Positions 54,253 to 62,914 of a DNA stretch of 64,000 nt are shown piece by piece. This DNA comes from Candidatus Electryonea clarkiae. Lineage in GTDB: Bacteria > Electryoneota > Electryoneia > Electryoneales > Electryoneaceae. Positions within the stretch are counted from its first letter, which is position 1. Each line of letters begins with the position of its first letter. The notes under the pieces are model-generated. The model did not search any database and had not been told where the DNA came from. It saw only the letters and a program-made list of their open reading frames with translations. A program made the position numbers and the translations under genes. Location of the stretch: assembly GCA_030765455.1 (NCBI GenBank), contig JAVCCM010000021.1, forward strand, positions 43,071 through 107,070, read 5' to 3'.

Positions 54253-55227
54253 ATGCGACTATATTTTGCGTCTTTGCGCCTTTGCGCGAGAAATATATTT
54301 TTCCCTGAATACAAGACTGCATCAAAAATCGTTTTGTCGTTTTTGACGATCATTCTCTTTTTTCACGCAATCTCCTTGAACAACTGCTTTGCTGAAGAGA
54401 AGATCGAATTAGTTCTTGTAGATACTCTTCACGGTCTTCCATCTGATTTAGGTCAATTTGGACCTGTGACCGCATTGGTTTTCGATCCGGATGGATCGTT
54501 GTATGCCCTCGAGGAAACCGGCAGGCGGATCATTCATGTCAGTAATGATGGACGTTACCTGGCACAGGCGGGCGGATTCGGATTTGGGGAAGGAGCATTT
54601 CACAAACCGGCTGATATCACTATGGTTGGTTTTGAAATCTGGGTTTCCGATGTCCTGGGCGGACGAATAGTGAGGTTCGACCGTTATTTCGCGCCATTAG
54701 GTATATTCGGCAAGACATTGAACGAAGATGATTATCTCCCTTTTGATCGACCAGTTTCAGTAGCACATTCATTGAGTGGTGATATTATTGTCATTGAATC
54801 GGATCGCAATGAGGCGCTATTAATTGATGATGAGGGACGGCTGATAGATCGTTTTGCAGAATATGGCGAATCGGAATTTGGATTGATCTCGCCGAGCCGA
54901 GCCGAGATTTCGTCCAGCGGAATAATAGCTATTGCTGATGAAGGCAGAGGCGCTGTATTGCTTTTTGACCGTTTCGGTTCACCAAGAGGAATTCGTCCTT
55001 ACCCGCTTCCCGATAAAGGACCTCTCGGAATCACATGGCAGGATAACAATTTATGGATGTGCGGAGTGGAAGGTGTTGCTGTTTTCACGCCCGATAATAA
55101 ATCCAAAGTATGGTCAAAAGAGACCTTTCCCGCACCGGTTTTGGATATTGCAGCCCAGGGAGATCGCCTCGCAGTAGCTATTGGCAACAGTGTGAAAATA
55201 TATAGAGTCGTAACGAATGATCACTGA
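54253..55227 (+). CDS. Exported NHL/six-bladed propeller-like protein
   Basis: The 324-residue protein has a hydrophobic export segment at ~24-47 (IVLSFLTIILFFHAISLNN, ending CFAEE). NHL-like blades follow, such as VTALVFDPDGSLYALEETGRRI, FHKPADITMVGFEIWVSDVLGGRIVRFD and FDRPVSVAHSLSGDIIVIESD. No sorting domain is present. The first ~16 codons, including the ATG, come from a TTTGCGTCTTTGCGCCTTTGCGCGAGA repeat-like sequence (54268-54292) and no good ribosome binding site is seen, so the true start is uncertain. Its stop overlaps the start of the next gene by 11 bp, so the two are probably coupled. It may be a periplasmic partner of the large outer-membrane protein encoded downstream. Confidence 0.75.
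   Translation: MRLYFASLRLCARNIFFPEYKTASKIVLSFLTIILFFHAISLNNCFAEEKIELVLVDTLHGLPSDLGQFGPVTALVFDPDGSLYALEETGRRIIHVSNDGRYLAQAGGFGFGEGAFHKPADITMVGFEIWVSDVLGGRIVRFDRYFAPLGIFGKTLNEDDYLPFDRPVSVAHSLSGDIIVIESDRNEALLIDDEGRLIDRFAEYGESEFGLISPSRAEISSSGIIAIADEGRGAVLLFDRFGSPRGIRPYPLPDKGPLGITWQDNNLWMCGVEGVAVFTPDNKSKVWSKETFPAPVLDIAAQGDRLAVAIGNSVKIYRVVTNDH
54268..54292. repeat. Dispersed repeat overlapping a gene start
   Basis: The bases TGCGTCTTTGCGCCTTTGCG and the following CGAGA have the character of a common intergenic repeat built on (T)CTTTGCG units. Here they encode residues ~6-14 of the NHL-like protein. Confidence 0.45.
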
Positions 55228-58200
55228 TTCTCCAGTTCGGAATCCTTATTATGGGCGATCAATCCGGTTAAGGAATCAGGACCTTTTATTCAATATAATT
55301 CTGACAATAATATCTCTAATTTTGTTGAAGAGTGTCCAGGCGGAAAACCTATCTTCATTACCTGGCTCTTTTTCCGGCACCATCGAAAATGACACTACAT
55401 CCAACAAAACTATATTACCACATAAATATATCGATCCTTCGACACTACTAATTATTAATGATTCCAACAGCGATACGCTGCATATTGATCGAGATTTCGA
55501 TTTCGATGCCACCCTGGGATTATTGACATGGAAAATTACGCCGCCTCCAATAATGAAAGTCCAATTTCGTTTCCTTCCCATTTCAGTAACCGATACGCTG
55601 ATTCATTACACTGAAACTGAAGCGCGTCAGGCAGACAGCCTGGTAGAAGGGGAAACTATAAATCTTCTGCAGGATCTACGACAAAGGCAAAAAGACGACA
55701 TTTTCAGTCGTTCTAACCTGAGGCGAAACGGACATATAATGCGTGGAGTACAGGTGGGGTCGGGTCGGGATTTAAGTCTTGAGTCGGGGCTTCGTCTTGC
55801 ACTTGATGGAAAGATAACACGCGATATCGAAGTCAGTGCCCTGCTGGATGATCGTAACCTGCCGATACATCCTGAAGGAAGCAGTCGCCGCCTCGAGGAA
55901 ATCGACCAGGTTTATGTTGATATCCGAACCCGGAGAGCAAATGGAAGGTTCGGGGATTACAACCTGGAGTTCCAGGGAGGCAGATATGGAACATTCAGCC
56001 GGCGACTCGAGGGCGGACAGGTGGAGTACAGGCATCCCGACATCAAAGTCAAAGCGGCTGGGGCAGTGACCAAGGCACAATTTCATTCAAACCGTTTCCA
56101 GGGTATTGACGGTATTCAAGGGCCTTATGAACTTACAGGACAGAATGGCGAGCATCCGGTCTTGATAGAAGGCGGCACTGAAAAGGTCTGGGTTGATGGT
56201 GTTTTACGGCAGCGTGGCGAGACAGCGGATTATATAATTGATTATACCCGCGGTGAAATAATTTTTACGCCGGGTTTGCCTATTACTTCCGAATCCAGGA
56301 TAGAGGTCGATTTTGAATATTCTACGGAGGTATTTCCACGGAACCTTTATGCCGGTCAGGTAGAAACTTCCAATCCGTCCCGTTCATTCCGAGCCATAGC
56401 TAATTACATCGAAGAAGGTGATGATTCAGATCGTCCTATCGGATTTGAGATGACGCCTGAGTTAAGACGATTTTTGTCGAAACAGGGAAACAGTACAGAT
56501 GCAGCCTTGTTTCCCGTGGCGGATTCATTGGGAGTGAATAGCGGTGACTATATCCGAGTCGATACGACATGGACAGATAGTACTTACATTATATTTCAGT
56601 ACGTCCAACCTGACGTGAATGGAAATCCCCGGGGTTCTTGGAGTGTTTTGTTCAGCTTTGTTGGCAGTGGAAATGGTGCCTATGAACGAGTTCCTATTGT
56701 TGGAGGATATTCTTTCAAATGGGTTGGTCCGGCTAATGGTGATTATGCCCCGGTCAGGTTGGTGCCGTTACCTGAAAGAAGAAGACAAGGAACATTATCG
56801 CTGCAGGCATCGCCCACAAGCTGGTTCAAGGCATCAGTTGATCTTGCAGCAAGCGGGCATGATATGAATACCCTGTCACAGACAGGCGATGAAAATAATA
56901 CAGGTTTCGCAAGAAATTCGTCCCTGACTTTCAGCTTGCCTACAAATCAAAAAATATCCCCATTGGAAGCGAACTTTCATGCTCGGGATGAAGGCAAAGA
57001 TTTTCGCCCCTTCGCCAGGAGTCGTGAGGTGGAATATGAACGGCGCTGGGGAGTTGACAACCTGGAGGAGGGTGTTTCGGAAAGGGAGCGAGGCTTGAAG
57101 CTCACCGGGAGACCTGTCAAAGGGGTGACCCTGTTAAGTGGTTACAGCAAATTGGACAGAGGGGGATTGTTTAAAAGTGAACGCAGGACCGGTGGTGCTA
57201 ATCTGAATATCGCAAACCTGAGGACTGAAGCCAATATCGAGAATATCGAAAGTGACGACAAAAAATATGATCGACACTCAGATTGGCTGCGAACAAATGG
57301 CATGGCAAGGTATATGCTTGGTATATGGATGCCAGGATTTGAAACAGAATGGGAAAACAAGGACGAAAATAGCTCAGACACTCTTTTCACAGGACATCGT
57401 TATCTCAGGTGGAATGCGTCATGGAGTTTGACAGACTGGCAAGGACATGCAGGAAAGGTAAATTATGAACAACGTCACCGTGACGGACAGCAATCCAAAG
57501 ATCATTATGGACGTGTCTATAACGAAGATGCTGCTGGAATAAAATGGGCTTACCATCCGTTATCCTATCCCTGGCGCAGCGAAGTTGAGATCAATCATCG
57601 TGAAAAACGATATACGTTAGCAGACAGCGCCGATGTAACAACCGATCTGGCATCGCTGCTGACTTCATTTAATCCCTACAATGGTGCATTGGCGGTAGAT
57701 TTTCAATACCGTTTAAACCGCACGGTAACCCGTCAATCCGCATTGATCGCCTACAAGGTTCCAACCGGCGAAGGCGATTATATTCGAGTAGGGGACGAGT
57801 ATTTTTATGATCCCGAGATAGGCGATTATATACTGCGTTCGGAACCGGGCGACTCAACTGCACTGCCAACTACTGACCTGAAAAGCGCCATGAACATTGA
57901 CTGGTCACCGCATCGGCTCCCGGATGGAAAAGGAAAGATCGACGGTTTCGGTTGGGAGGACATTTCATTGGTTACCAACCTCGAGGCTGCAGAGAGAACC
58001 CGATGGGAGAAACCATCGGATATTTATCTCATTAATATTGCTAAGTATCAAACTGATTTCACTGTGGATGGGCGATTGGCATGGCGGCAGGATTTTCACT
58101 TGTTTCGGAGTTCACGCGATTTCTCCTCCCGCCTGAGATATAATACAGAAAAAAGGCTGGTTAACCTGTTTCTAACGGGAGCGGAACGTCATGCAAACGA

Positions 58201-58702
58201 TTCGTGGGAATTGCGAGTACGTAAATCGCTGGATGAACAAACAGATATTGAAAGTGAAGGAAAATATACGAGAACGCTGAAAAGCTTGGCGCGACGGGAT
58301 ACCCCGGACCGTTTTCGCTTGCGGCGGGGGAATTTGAAATTATCATACAGACCTTCGAAGAAATGGATATTGTCAATAACAACACGTGGTCTCAGGGACT
58401 CACAGCTTGCTGATCCATCGCCGGTTTCCGGTTTTGGAGTACAGCCGGGTGTTTCCTTCAGGATGCGGGATAAGGGAAGAATAAACATGGATTTTGAAGC
58501 ACTCTGGATTGAAACGGGAATGGATCGAGTACCGTTTGAATTAGCTGATGGAAGACCAAAGGGACGGAATGGTCGCGGAAACCTGATCGCAGATGTTCAG
58601 TTGGGTACACACCTCACCGGGCGCGCATCCTATACTGTCAGGCTTGACCAGGGACGTGAACCGGTACACATAGCCAGGATGGAAGTAAGCGCATTGTTTT
58701 AA
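55217..58702 (+). CDS. Large putative outer-membrane protein with SprA-like motif
   Basis: The 1161-residue protein has an N-terminal export signal (hydrophobic ~24-42, ending SVQAEN). Residues ~330-366 (DYIIDYTRGEIIFTPGLPI ... SRIEVDFEY) match the kind of motif repeated in SprA/Sov, the T9SS outer-membrane translocon; a weaker version (LGLLTWKITPPPIMKVQFRF) occurs at ~95-120. The C-terminal half is rich in alternating polar/aromatic stretches typical of a beta-barrel (such as RWNASWSLTDWQGHAGKVNYEQRHR) and the chain ends in a strand (REPVHIARMEVSALF) with terminal Phe. At 1161 residues it is about half the length of SprA. It may be a SprA-related barrel or another FCB outer-membrane protein. 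It is coupled to the NHL gene by overlap. Confidence 0.6.
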   Translation: MITDSPVRNPYYGRSIRLRNQDLLFNIILTIISLILLKSVQAENLSSLPGSFSGTIENDTTSNKTILPHKYIDPSTLLIINDSNSDTLHIDRDFDFDATLGLLTWKITPPPIMKVQFRFLPISVTDTLIHYTETEARQADSLVEGETINLLQDLRQRQKDDIFSRSNLRRNGHIMRGVQVGSGRDLSLESGLRLALDGKITRDIEVSALLDDRNLPIHPEGSSRRLEEIDQVYVDIRTRRANGRFGDYNLEFQGGRYGTFSRRLEGGQVEYRHPDIKVKAAGAVTKAQFHSNRFQGIDGIQGPYELTGQNGEHPVLIEGGTEKVWVDGVLRQRGETADYIIDYTRGEIIFTPGLPITSESRIEVDFEYSTEVFPRNLYAGQVETSNPSRSFRAIANYIEEGDDSDRPIGFEMTPELRRFLSKQGNSTDAALFPVADSLGVNSGDYIRVDTTWTDSTYIIFQYVQPDVNGNPRGSWSVLFSFVGSGNGAYERVPIVGGYSFKWVGPANGDYAPVRLVPLPERRRQGTLSLQASPTSWFKASVDLAASGHDMNTLSQTGDENNTGFARNSSLTFSLPTNQKISPLEANFHARDEGKDFRPFARSREVEYERRWGVDNLEEGVSERERGLKLTGRPVKGVTLLSGYSKLDRGGLFKSERRTGGANLNIANLRTEANIENIESDDKKYDRHSDWLRTNGMARYMLGIWMPGFETEWENKDENSSDTLFTGHRYLRWNASWSLTDWQGHAGKVNYEQRHRDGQQSKDHYGRVYNEDAAGIKWAYHPLSYPWRSEVEINHREKRYTLADSADVTTDLASLLTSFNPYNGALAVDFQYRLNRTVTRQSALIAYKVPTGEGDYIRVGDEYFYDPEIGDYILRSEPGDSTALPTTDLKSAMNIDWSPHRLPDGKGKIDGFGWEDISLVTNLEAAERTRWEKPSDIYLINIAKYQTDFTVDGRLAWRQDFHLFRSSRDFSSRLRYNTEKRLVNLFLTGAERHANDSWELRVRKSLDEQTDIESEGKYTRTLKSLARRDTPDRFRLRRGNLKLSYRPSKKWILSITTRGLRDSQLADPSPVSGFGVQPGVSFRMRDKGRINMDFEALWIETGMDRVPFELADGRPKGRNGRGNLIADVQLGTHLTGRASYTVRLDQGREPVHIARMEVSALF

Positions 58703-58834
58703 TTGGAAATCGAGATTGAGCCGGATTGAATGCAAGTGCTTATTGAGGATACCTCTATATTGTGATACGGAACATCAACCAGTGGTTAAAATATTGATAT
58801 CTTTAATTATTAAGAGTTACTGGATTCAATAAAT

Positions 58835-59281
58835 ATGACCGAAAAAACAAAAATGAGATTACTACTCATTGATGACAATGAGGACCTGCTTCTTGCATTG
58901 AGCGACTTCCTGTCCCAGGAATTTGAAGTGGTTCGAACTTCCGATGCCCGGGAGGCAATGAAAATTTTCAGTGAAGATCAACCTTTCGATATAGTAGTAT
59001 CTGATTATATGCTTCCTGTTTACGATGGCATAAACCTTTTTAAGAGATTCAGGGCTGAAAATCCGTGGCTTTGCACGGTGATAATGACTGTGCATTGCAG
59101 TCTTGGTCTGGCTCTTCGGGCTGTTAACAGTGGCAATGTTGACAGGATAGTCTCGAAACCTTTTAATAACAAAGATATGTTAAAAGCTATCGAAAGTGCA
59201 GTGGAGCAGAGGGGAATTAAATTGAAAGCCCTTCCTGATCAATTAAACGATTCGAAGAAAGCAAATGGCCCTGATGGTTGA
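58835..59281 (+). CDS. Stand-alone response-regulator receiver domain protein
   Basis: This 148-residue protein has a single receiver domain: acidic pocket Asp13-Asp14 (LLIDDNED), phosphoacceptor Asp57 (VVSDYMLPVYDG), Thr85 (VIMTVH) and Lys108 (VSKPF). No output domain follows; the last ~25 residues are a polar tail. It would receive a phosphoryl group from a histidine kinase not present in this window and act through protein contacts. No clear ribosome binding site precedes the ATG at 58835; an ATG at 58853 (MRLLLIDDNE) is an alternative start. It is followed by a tandem repeat array. Confidence 0.9.
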   Translation: MTEKTKMRLLLIDDNEDLLLALSDFLSQEFEVVRTSDAREAMKIFSEDQPFDIVVSDYMLPVYDGINLFKRFRAENPWLCTVIMTVHCSLGLALRAVNSGNVDRIVSKPFNNKDMLKAIESAVEQRGIKLKALPDQLNDSKKANGPDG

Positions 59282-59300
59282 ATGCGGAGTGAAAGGCAAA

Positions 59301-59518
59301 AGCTCCAGCGAAGCGAAATCTAATAGCTCAAGCAGTACTAAATTTAAAAGCTCCAGCAGCGTGAAATCTTAAAGCTCAAGCAGTACGAAATCTGAAAAGC
59401 TCCAGCAAAGCGAAATCTAATAGCTCAAGCAGTACGAAATCTGAAAAGCTCCTGGAAAGCGAAATCTTAAAGCTATAGCAGTAAGAAATCTAAAAGCTCC
59501 AGCGGAGCGAAATCATGT
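59301..59518. repeat. Tandem array of 24-25-bp units in two alternating types
   Basis: Nine head-to-tail units start at 59301, 59325, 59349, 59373, 59398, 59422, 59447, 59471 and 59495. Odd units read AGCTCCAGC(G/A)AAGCGAAATC or variants; even units read AGCTCAAGCAGTACGAAATC or variants. The alternation gives a 48-49-bp higher-order repeat. There are no spacers. The last unit runs directly into a CATGTAGC-type multi-hairpin repeat. Confidence 0.85.
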
Positions 59519-59578
59519 AGCGCGGTGCGTTAGCGCCGGGAGGGGAAGTCAAAATCTGATCAGCCCCGGCGGGGCGGA
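59508..59578. repeat. Multi-hairpin dispersed repeat, second copy (diverged)
   Basis: CGAAATCATGTAGCGCGGTG, CGTTAGCGCCGGGAGG and GCCCCGGCGGGGCGG follow the same order as the element at 45714-45801 (CGAAATCATGTAGC, GC palindrome, CCC-GGG hairpin). The sequence joins seamlessly to the preceding tandem array. Confidence 0.6.
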
Positions 59579-59669
59579 AGAAATAGTATCGAATCATGAG
59601 ATAATAATCTTCAAATAAAGAATTTCAGTCTGAGTTTATGTTTATGAAATGTAGTCCGGTATTATAAAT

Positions 59670-59765
59670 TGCTTTCGCCCTTACAGGGCTTGAGAAATAT
59701 TCGATCACTCAACTCCCCCGGCTTACGCCGAGGGCTACATGCTTTCGATCCTTCGGGTCTTTTAC
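59670..59765. repeat. Multi-hairpin dispersed repeat, inverted copy
   Basis: GCTTTCGCCCTTACAGGGCT, CCCCCGGCTTACGCCGAGGG and CTACATGCTTTCGATCCTTCGGGTC are the same kind of modules in reverse order and orientation (GCTACATGATTTCG reversed). With the copy at 59508-59578 it forms a head-to-head pair. Confidence 0.55.
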
Positions 59766-59787
59766 AGACCTTTCTCTTTTTATCTAA

Positions 59788-59880
59788 TGGCTCAAATCAC
59801 ATAATACATTGCATCCACTGGCTCAAATCACATGGTTCATTGTATTTACCAGATCAAATCAATGATGCATTGTGTCATTG
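59788..59880. repeat. Three 31-bp imperfect direct repeats
   Basis: Units at 59788-59818, 59819-59849 and 59850-59880 share the pattern TGGCTCAAATCACAT..T.CATTG.(A/T)T..AC. The third is more diverged (CAGATCAAATCAATGATGCA...). They lie directly downstream of the M28 peptidase gene. Confidence 0.7.
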
Positions 59881-59900
59881 CCCACCCTGTTCTGGTGCTA

Positions 59901-62204
59901 TCATTTCCACAATTTCATGTTTCCGCCAATCCATTGCACTATAGTCTCTTTATCCACACCTGACACTGTAAGTTTATTTACCCATGCAAGTGTTTCCATA
60001 TACTCCTGTTCGAAAGGCTGGATGTGGACTTTGTATTTTGCGATTCGCTCCTTAGCTTTTACGGCATTCGCGATATCTTTCATGCCGAGGATTACAACGA
60101 TTCCTCCGTCTGCAGCGATTAGTTTGTCCAGCGCTGATGGTTTATTTGACATGAAATCTTTAAAATTTCCTATCGCTACGATACTCCCCTTCGCTTTTTC
60201 CGCAACAGGAATCCACTCCTGAACGTTTCTAAGCGGAACCTGGATGACGGCACCGTCTTTAGCGAGTTCATTCAATACCCGCGTTTTGCCAGCACGAACA
60301 GAACCTTCCAATGTCCAGAGTCTGTGAGAACGAAGTACAGCCCAGTTTGATCCCAGGGTATGAGAAGCCTGGATCATGATAGTATCTGACTGGACAAGAG
60401 AATCCGCTTCGATAGCAAGGAAAATTGTAGCTTTTCTATTATAACTGTTTCCCGGCAAATCTTTCAGGTTTTTTGCGAAAACTGCTTTGGTAGAGTTAGA
60501 AAGGGCATCTTTCCATCGGTCAAGCACCGCAAATTGATGTTTTAGTCTTGTTGCACTTGAATCTACGAGAACCTGTACCTTTTCCTCTTCGCTGCTTGTT
60601 TTGGCAATTACCGGTTTAGGTAAAGTGAAAACCAGTCCCATGTACCCGTCATTCATTCTCCTCACCGCCAGATCAAGGTCTAATGACGGTTCGCCCGTAC
60701 TTTTATGCCAGGATAAAGGTAAACCACGGTGCCATATTGTGCGTTCGCCGAGCCGCGCATCCTTCATCGATTTGGAGTACGATCCCACAGCACCGGTCCA
60801 AAGCGCGGCTCCCTTAAGCGCTCCGTCGATTGCCACCCGGTCAATCGTGCTGAATAAATCTTCTGTTGAATGATAAAAGTCGTGTGAACCTTTGCTCCAA
60901 CCGGTGAAAGCAGGAATGTTTGCATCTCTGAAGGGGGCATGATCAGACGATTCTCCGCCCCAGGTTCGATATACTGCATAGCCCTCGCGCTGTTCTTCGT
61001 CCAGTTTTTCCCACCATGGATTCCAAATCTCAGGCAGCATATCTCCACCACCAAGACCAAAAACGCCTTCACCACGTCCGACCATATCAAGGTTGATCAT
61101 GGCAACGTAGGTATATTCATCAGGCAGCTCAGGCACCAGCGCTTTACTTCCAAGCAATCCCTGCTCTTCGGCGCCGAATATACAAAAAATCAGTGTGCGT
61201 TTACGCGGATACTTGGCGAAAACACGCGCCTGTTCCATAACCACCCCAGTTCCGGAAGCGTTATCATCCGCGCCTGGATATACATAGCCTAACGCATTTT
61301 GTCCTGTATGATCGCCATGCGCCCCGATAATTACTGCTTCATTTGACAATTTCGGATCTTTGCCTGGCACAACGCCGACGACATTCCATCCGATGGCATT
61401 ATCGATAAACCTGGTTTTAGCCTGGAATTGAAGGACTTTGTCCAGTTCCAGTGGAAGAGGTCCTTCTTTCAACTTTTCTTTATAGGATTTGATGGAATAA
61501 CCCGATCCACTGAGGAGGTGTTTCATCGCACGGCTGCCAATGTAACCGGCTGGAACGTATGGATTATATGCTTCCTCAACTATGGTTGCACCATTGACAG
61601 GAAAATCCCTGTCATAATAAAGAACCGCTGCCGCGCCATGACTAACAGCTTCAGGGAAAGTATAGGTTCGAGGGAATTCGTCAAGCCAGATTTCTCCGTT
61701 ATCTGGCCTGCCCCTGACTATCACGACAATTTTTCCCCGAACGTCAACTCCTTCATAATCATTCCATCCCTTTTCAGGTTTATCGAAACCATGACCGACA
61801 ATCGTGACCGGGGCTTTGACTATTCCGCTTCCGCTGTTGGTACACAGGGTGAAATCGTCACCGAGGAGGAAATCTATTCTACCCCAGGGCGAATCCACCA
61901 GGGCAAGGTTTGCTTTTTCTTCATCACAGGCGAGCATATTGAACGGAATGAGGAAATCATCACCTATTAACGGTTCCAGTCCCCACTCCTCAAATTGCTC
62001 AGCAATAATCGCCATAGCCCATGCGCCGCTTACTGTACTGCTTTTCCTGCCGTAGTATTTCCATGGGTCAGAGAGGGATTCAATGTAGCTCATAGCTCTG
62101 TCAGTTTTCACAGGAGGATATTTCACCTTTGCAAAAGTTGAACAGGAACCAAGTAATAGTACGATAAGAATTGCTGTTAAAATGTGGCGCACAGCCATCA
62201 TCAT
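59901..62204 (-). CDS. M28 family metallopeptidase lipoprotein with PA domain
   Basis: The ~767-residue zinc aminopeptidase-like protein has an N-terminal lipoprotein signal with lipobox LLGSC (Cys21), so it is probably anchored in a membrane facing the periplasm or surface. A PA-type insert (~130-250, KAPVTIVGHGFDKPEKGWNDYEG, GKIVVIVRGRP) precedes the M28 domain. Ligands are His296 (AHGDH), Asp313 (GADDNASG), Glu346-Glu347 (FGAEEQGLLGS), Asp373 (NLDMVG) and His445 (FYHSTED). A ~200-residue C-terminal region is unassigned. Three ATGs stand in a row; GGAGG is 2, 5 and 8 nt from them, so translation more likely begins at the second or third (62201 or 62198). Confidence 0.9.
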   Translation of the reverse strand: MMMAVRHILTAILIVLLLGSCSTFAKVKYPPVKTDRAMSYIESLSDPWKYYGRKSSTVSGAWAMAIIAEQFEEWGLEPLIGDDFLIPFNMLACDEEKANLALVDSPWGRIDFLLGDDFTLCTNSGSGIVKAPVTIVGHGFDKPEKGWNDYEGVDVRGKIVVIVRGRPDNGEIWLDEFPRTYTFPEAVSHGAAAVLYYDRDFPVNGATIVEEAYNPYVPAGYIGSRAMKHLLSGSGYSIKSYKEKLKEGPLPLELDKVLQFQAKTRFIDNAIGWNVVGVVPGKDPKLSNEAVIIGAHGDHTGQNALGYVYPGADDNASGTGVVMEQARVFAKYPRKRTLIFCIFGAEEQGLLGSKALVPELPDEYTYVAMINLDMVGRGEGVFGLGGGDMLPEIWNPWWEKLDEEQREGYAVYRTWGGESSDHAPFRDANIPAFTGWSKGSHDFYHSTEDLFSTIDRVAIDGALKGAALWTGAVGSYSKSMKDARLGERTIWHRGLPLSWHKSTGEPSLDLDLAVRRMNDGYMGLVFTLPKPVIAKTSSEEEKVQVLVDSSATRLKHQFAVLDRWKDALSNSTKAVFAKNLKDLPGNSYNRKATIFLAIEADSLVQSDTIMIQASHTLGSNWAVLRSHRLWTLEGSVRAGKTRVLNELAKDGAVIQVPLRNVQEWIPVAEKAKGSIVAIGNFKDFMSNKPSALDKLIAADGGIVVILGMKDIANAVKAKERIAKYKVHIQPFEQEYMETLAWVNKLTVSGVDKETIVQWIGGNMKLWK

Positions 62205-62271
62205 TTCCTCCGATTTGAAACAATTCTAAAGATTGTGATGAAGCTCATGGTTACGCAAGGCTGAAAGATAG

Positions 62272-62300
62272 TTGACTTAAGTCTTTTGGTCACCTACTTT
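62272..62300 (+). promoter_or_regulatory. Possible promoter of the DUF3098-like gene
   Basis: TTGACT (62272-62277), a 17-bp spacer and TACTTT (62295-62300) lie 23 bp ahead of the ATG. The -35 is good but the -10 is weak. Confidence 0.35.
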
Positions 62301-62323
62301 ATCGCCAATTGATGGAGTAATAT

Positions 62324-62617
62324 ATGGCAGAAAAGAAAACAGGCACAAAGGTTAAAATCGATACAAAGGCTGTGAAAAAGCGTACCGGCAAGGGAAAATA
62401 CCCCGAGTCGAAATTCACATGGTCTCTCGGGAAGAGAAATCTCTACATGCTGATAATAGCGCTAGCGGTTATTATTGTCGGGTATCTTTTTCTTGGGCAT
62501 GGTCCGCATGACAGCATATCGTCACGTACAATCGCGCCGGTAATTTTGATAATAGGCTACCTATTTCTTGTACCGCTGGCAATAATAATTCGCGATCCGT
62601 CAGAAGATAAAAATTAA
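62324..62617 (+). CDS. Small two-helix membrane protein (DUF3098-like)
   Basis: The 97-residue protein has a basic, lysine-rich N-terminus (1-30) followed by FTWSLGKRNLYMLIIALAVIIVGYLFLG, a short polar loop and RTIAPVILIIGYLFLVPLAIII, giving two transmembrane helices, and a charged tail. The pattern F..GK(R/K)N, a first helix, a Ser/Arg-rich loop, then TIAP and a second helix matches the DUF3098 family of FCB bacteria. Function is unknown. ATGGAGTAA-type ribosome binding site upstream. It is divergent from the M28 gene. Confidence 0.75.
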   Translation: MAEKKTGTKVKIDTKAVKKRTGKGKYPESKFTWSLGKRNLYMLIIALAVIIVGYLFLGHGPHDSISSRTIAPVILIIGYLFLVPLAIIIRDPSEDKN

Positions 62618-62706
62618 TTTTACAGGTATTTAACTATTAATCAGACAGCTATATTTTCGATGAAGCAACTCCATTTCGATCTTTTAGCTTACCTATGATT
62701 AAGTGG

Positions 62707-62727
62707 CTCACTTTCGATGAAAGTGAG
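62707..62727. repeat. CTCACTTTCGATGAAAGTGAG palindrome
   Basis: A 9-bp perfect stem with a 3-nt loop, of the same CACTTTC-NNN-GAAAGTG type as the two palindromes at 51687-51804. Confidence 0.65.
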
Positions 62728-62838
62728 TTGTTTTCTGAGTACGGAGGTACTAAATACACATTTTCTAAAAAGCGAGGTTCTTCATATATATCGTTTTATA
62801 TTTATAGAACAGCAGCAAATTCCAATATAGTACAACTC

Positions 62839-62914
62839 GGGCGATTAGCTCAGTTTTGGTTAGAGCGCTGCCCTTACAAGGCAGAAGTCACTGGTTCGAA
62901 TCCAGTATCGCCCA
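62839..62914 (+). tRNA. tRNA-Val (anticodon UAC)
   Basis: The acceptor stem GGGCGAT pairs with ATCGCCC, discriminator A. The anticodon arm is CTGCC-CTTACAA-GGCAG with anticodon TAC, and the T arm contains GGTTCGAATCC. CCA is not encoded. Confidence 0.95.

Noticed and set aside
59301..59518. CRISPR-like repeat array
   Set aside because: The 24-25-bp units are contiguous with no spacers and alternate between two related types; no cas genes are nearby.
61428..61970. 180-codon + strand frame inside the M28 gene
   Set aside because: The - strand frame has a lipobox, PA domain and all M28 ligands; the + strand frame has no recognisable motif or ribosome binding site.
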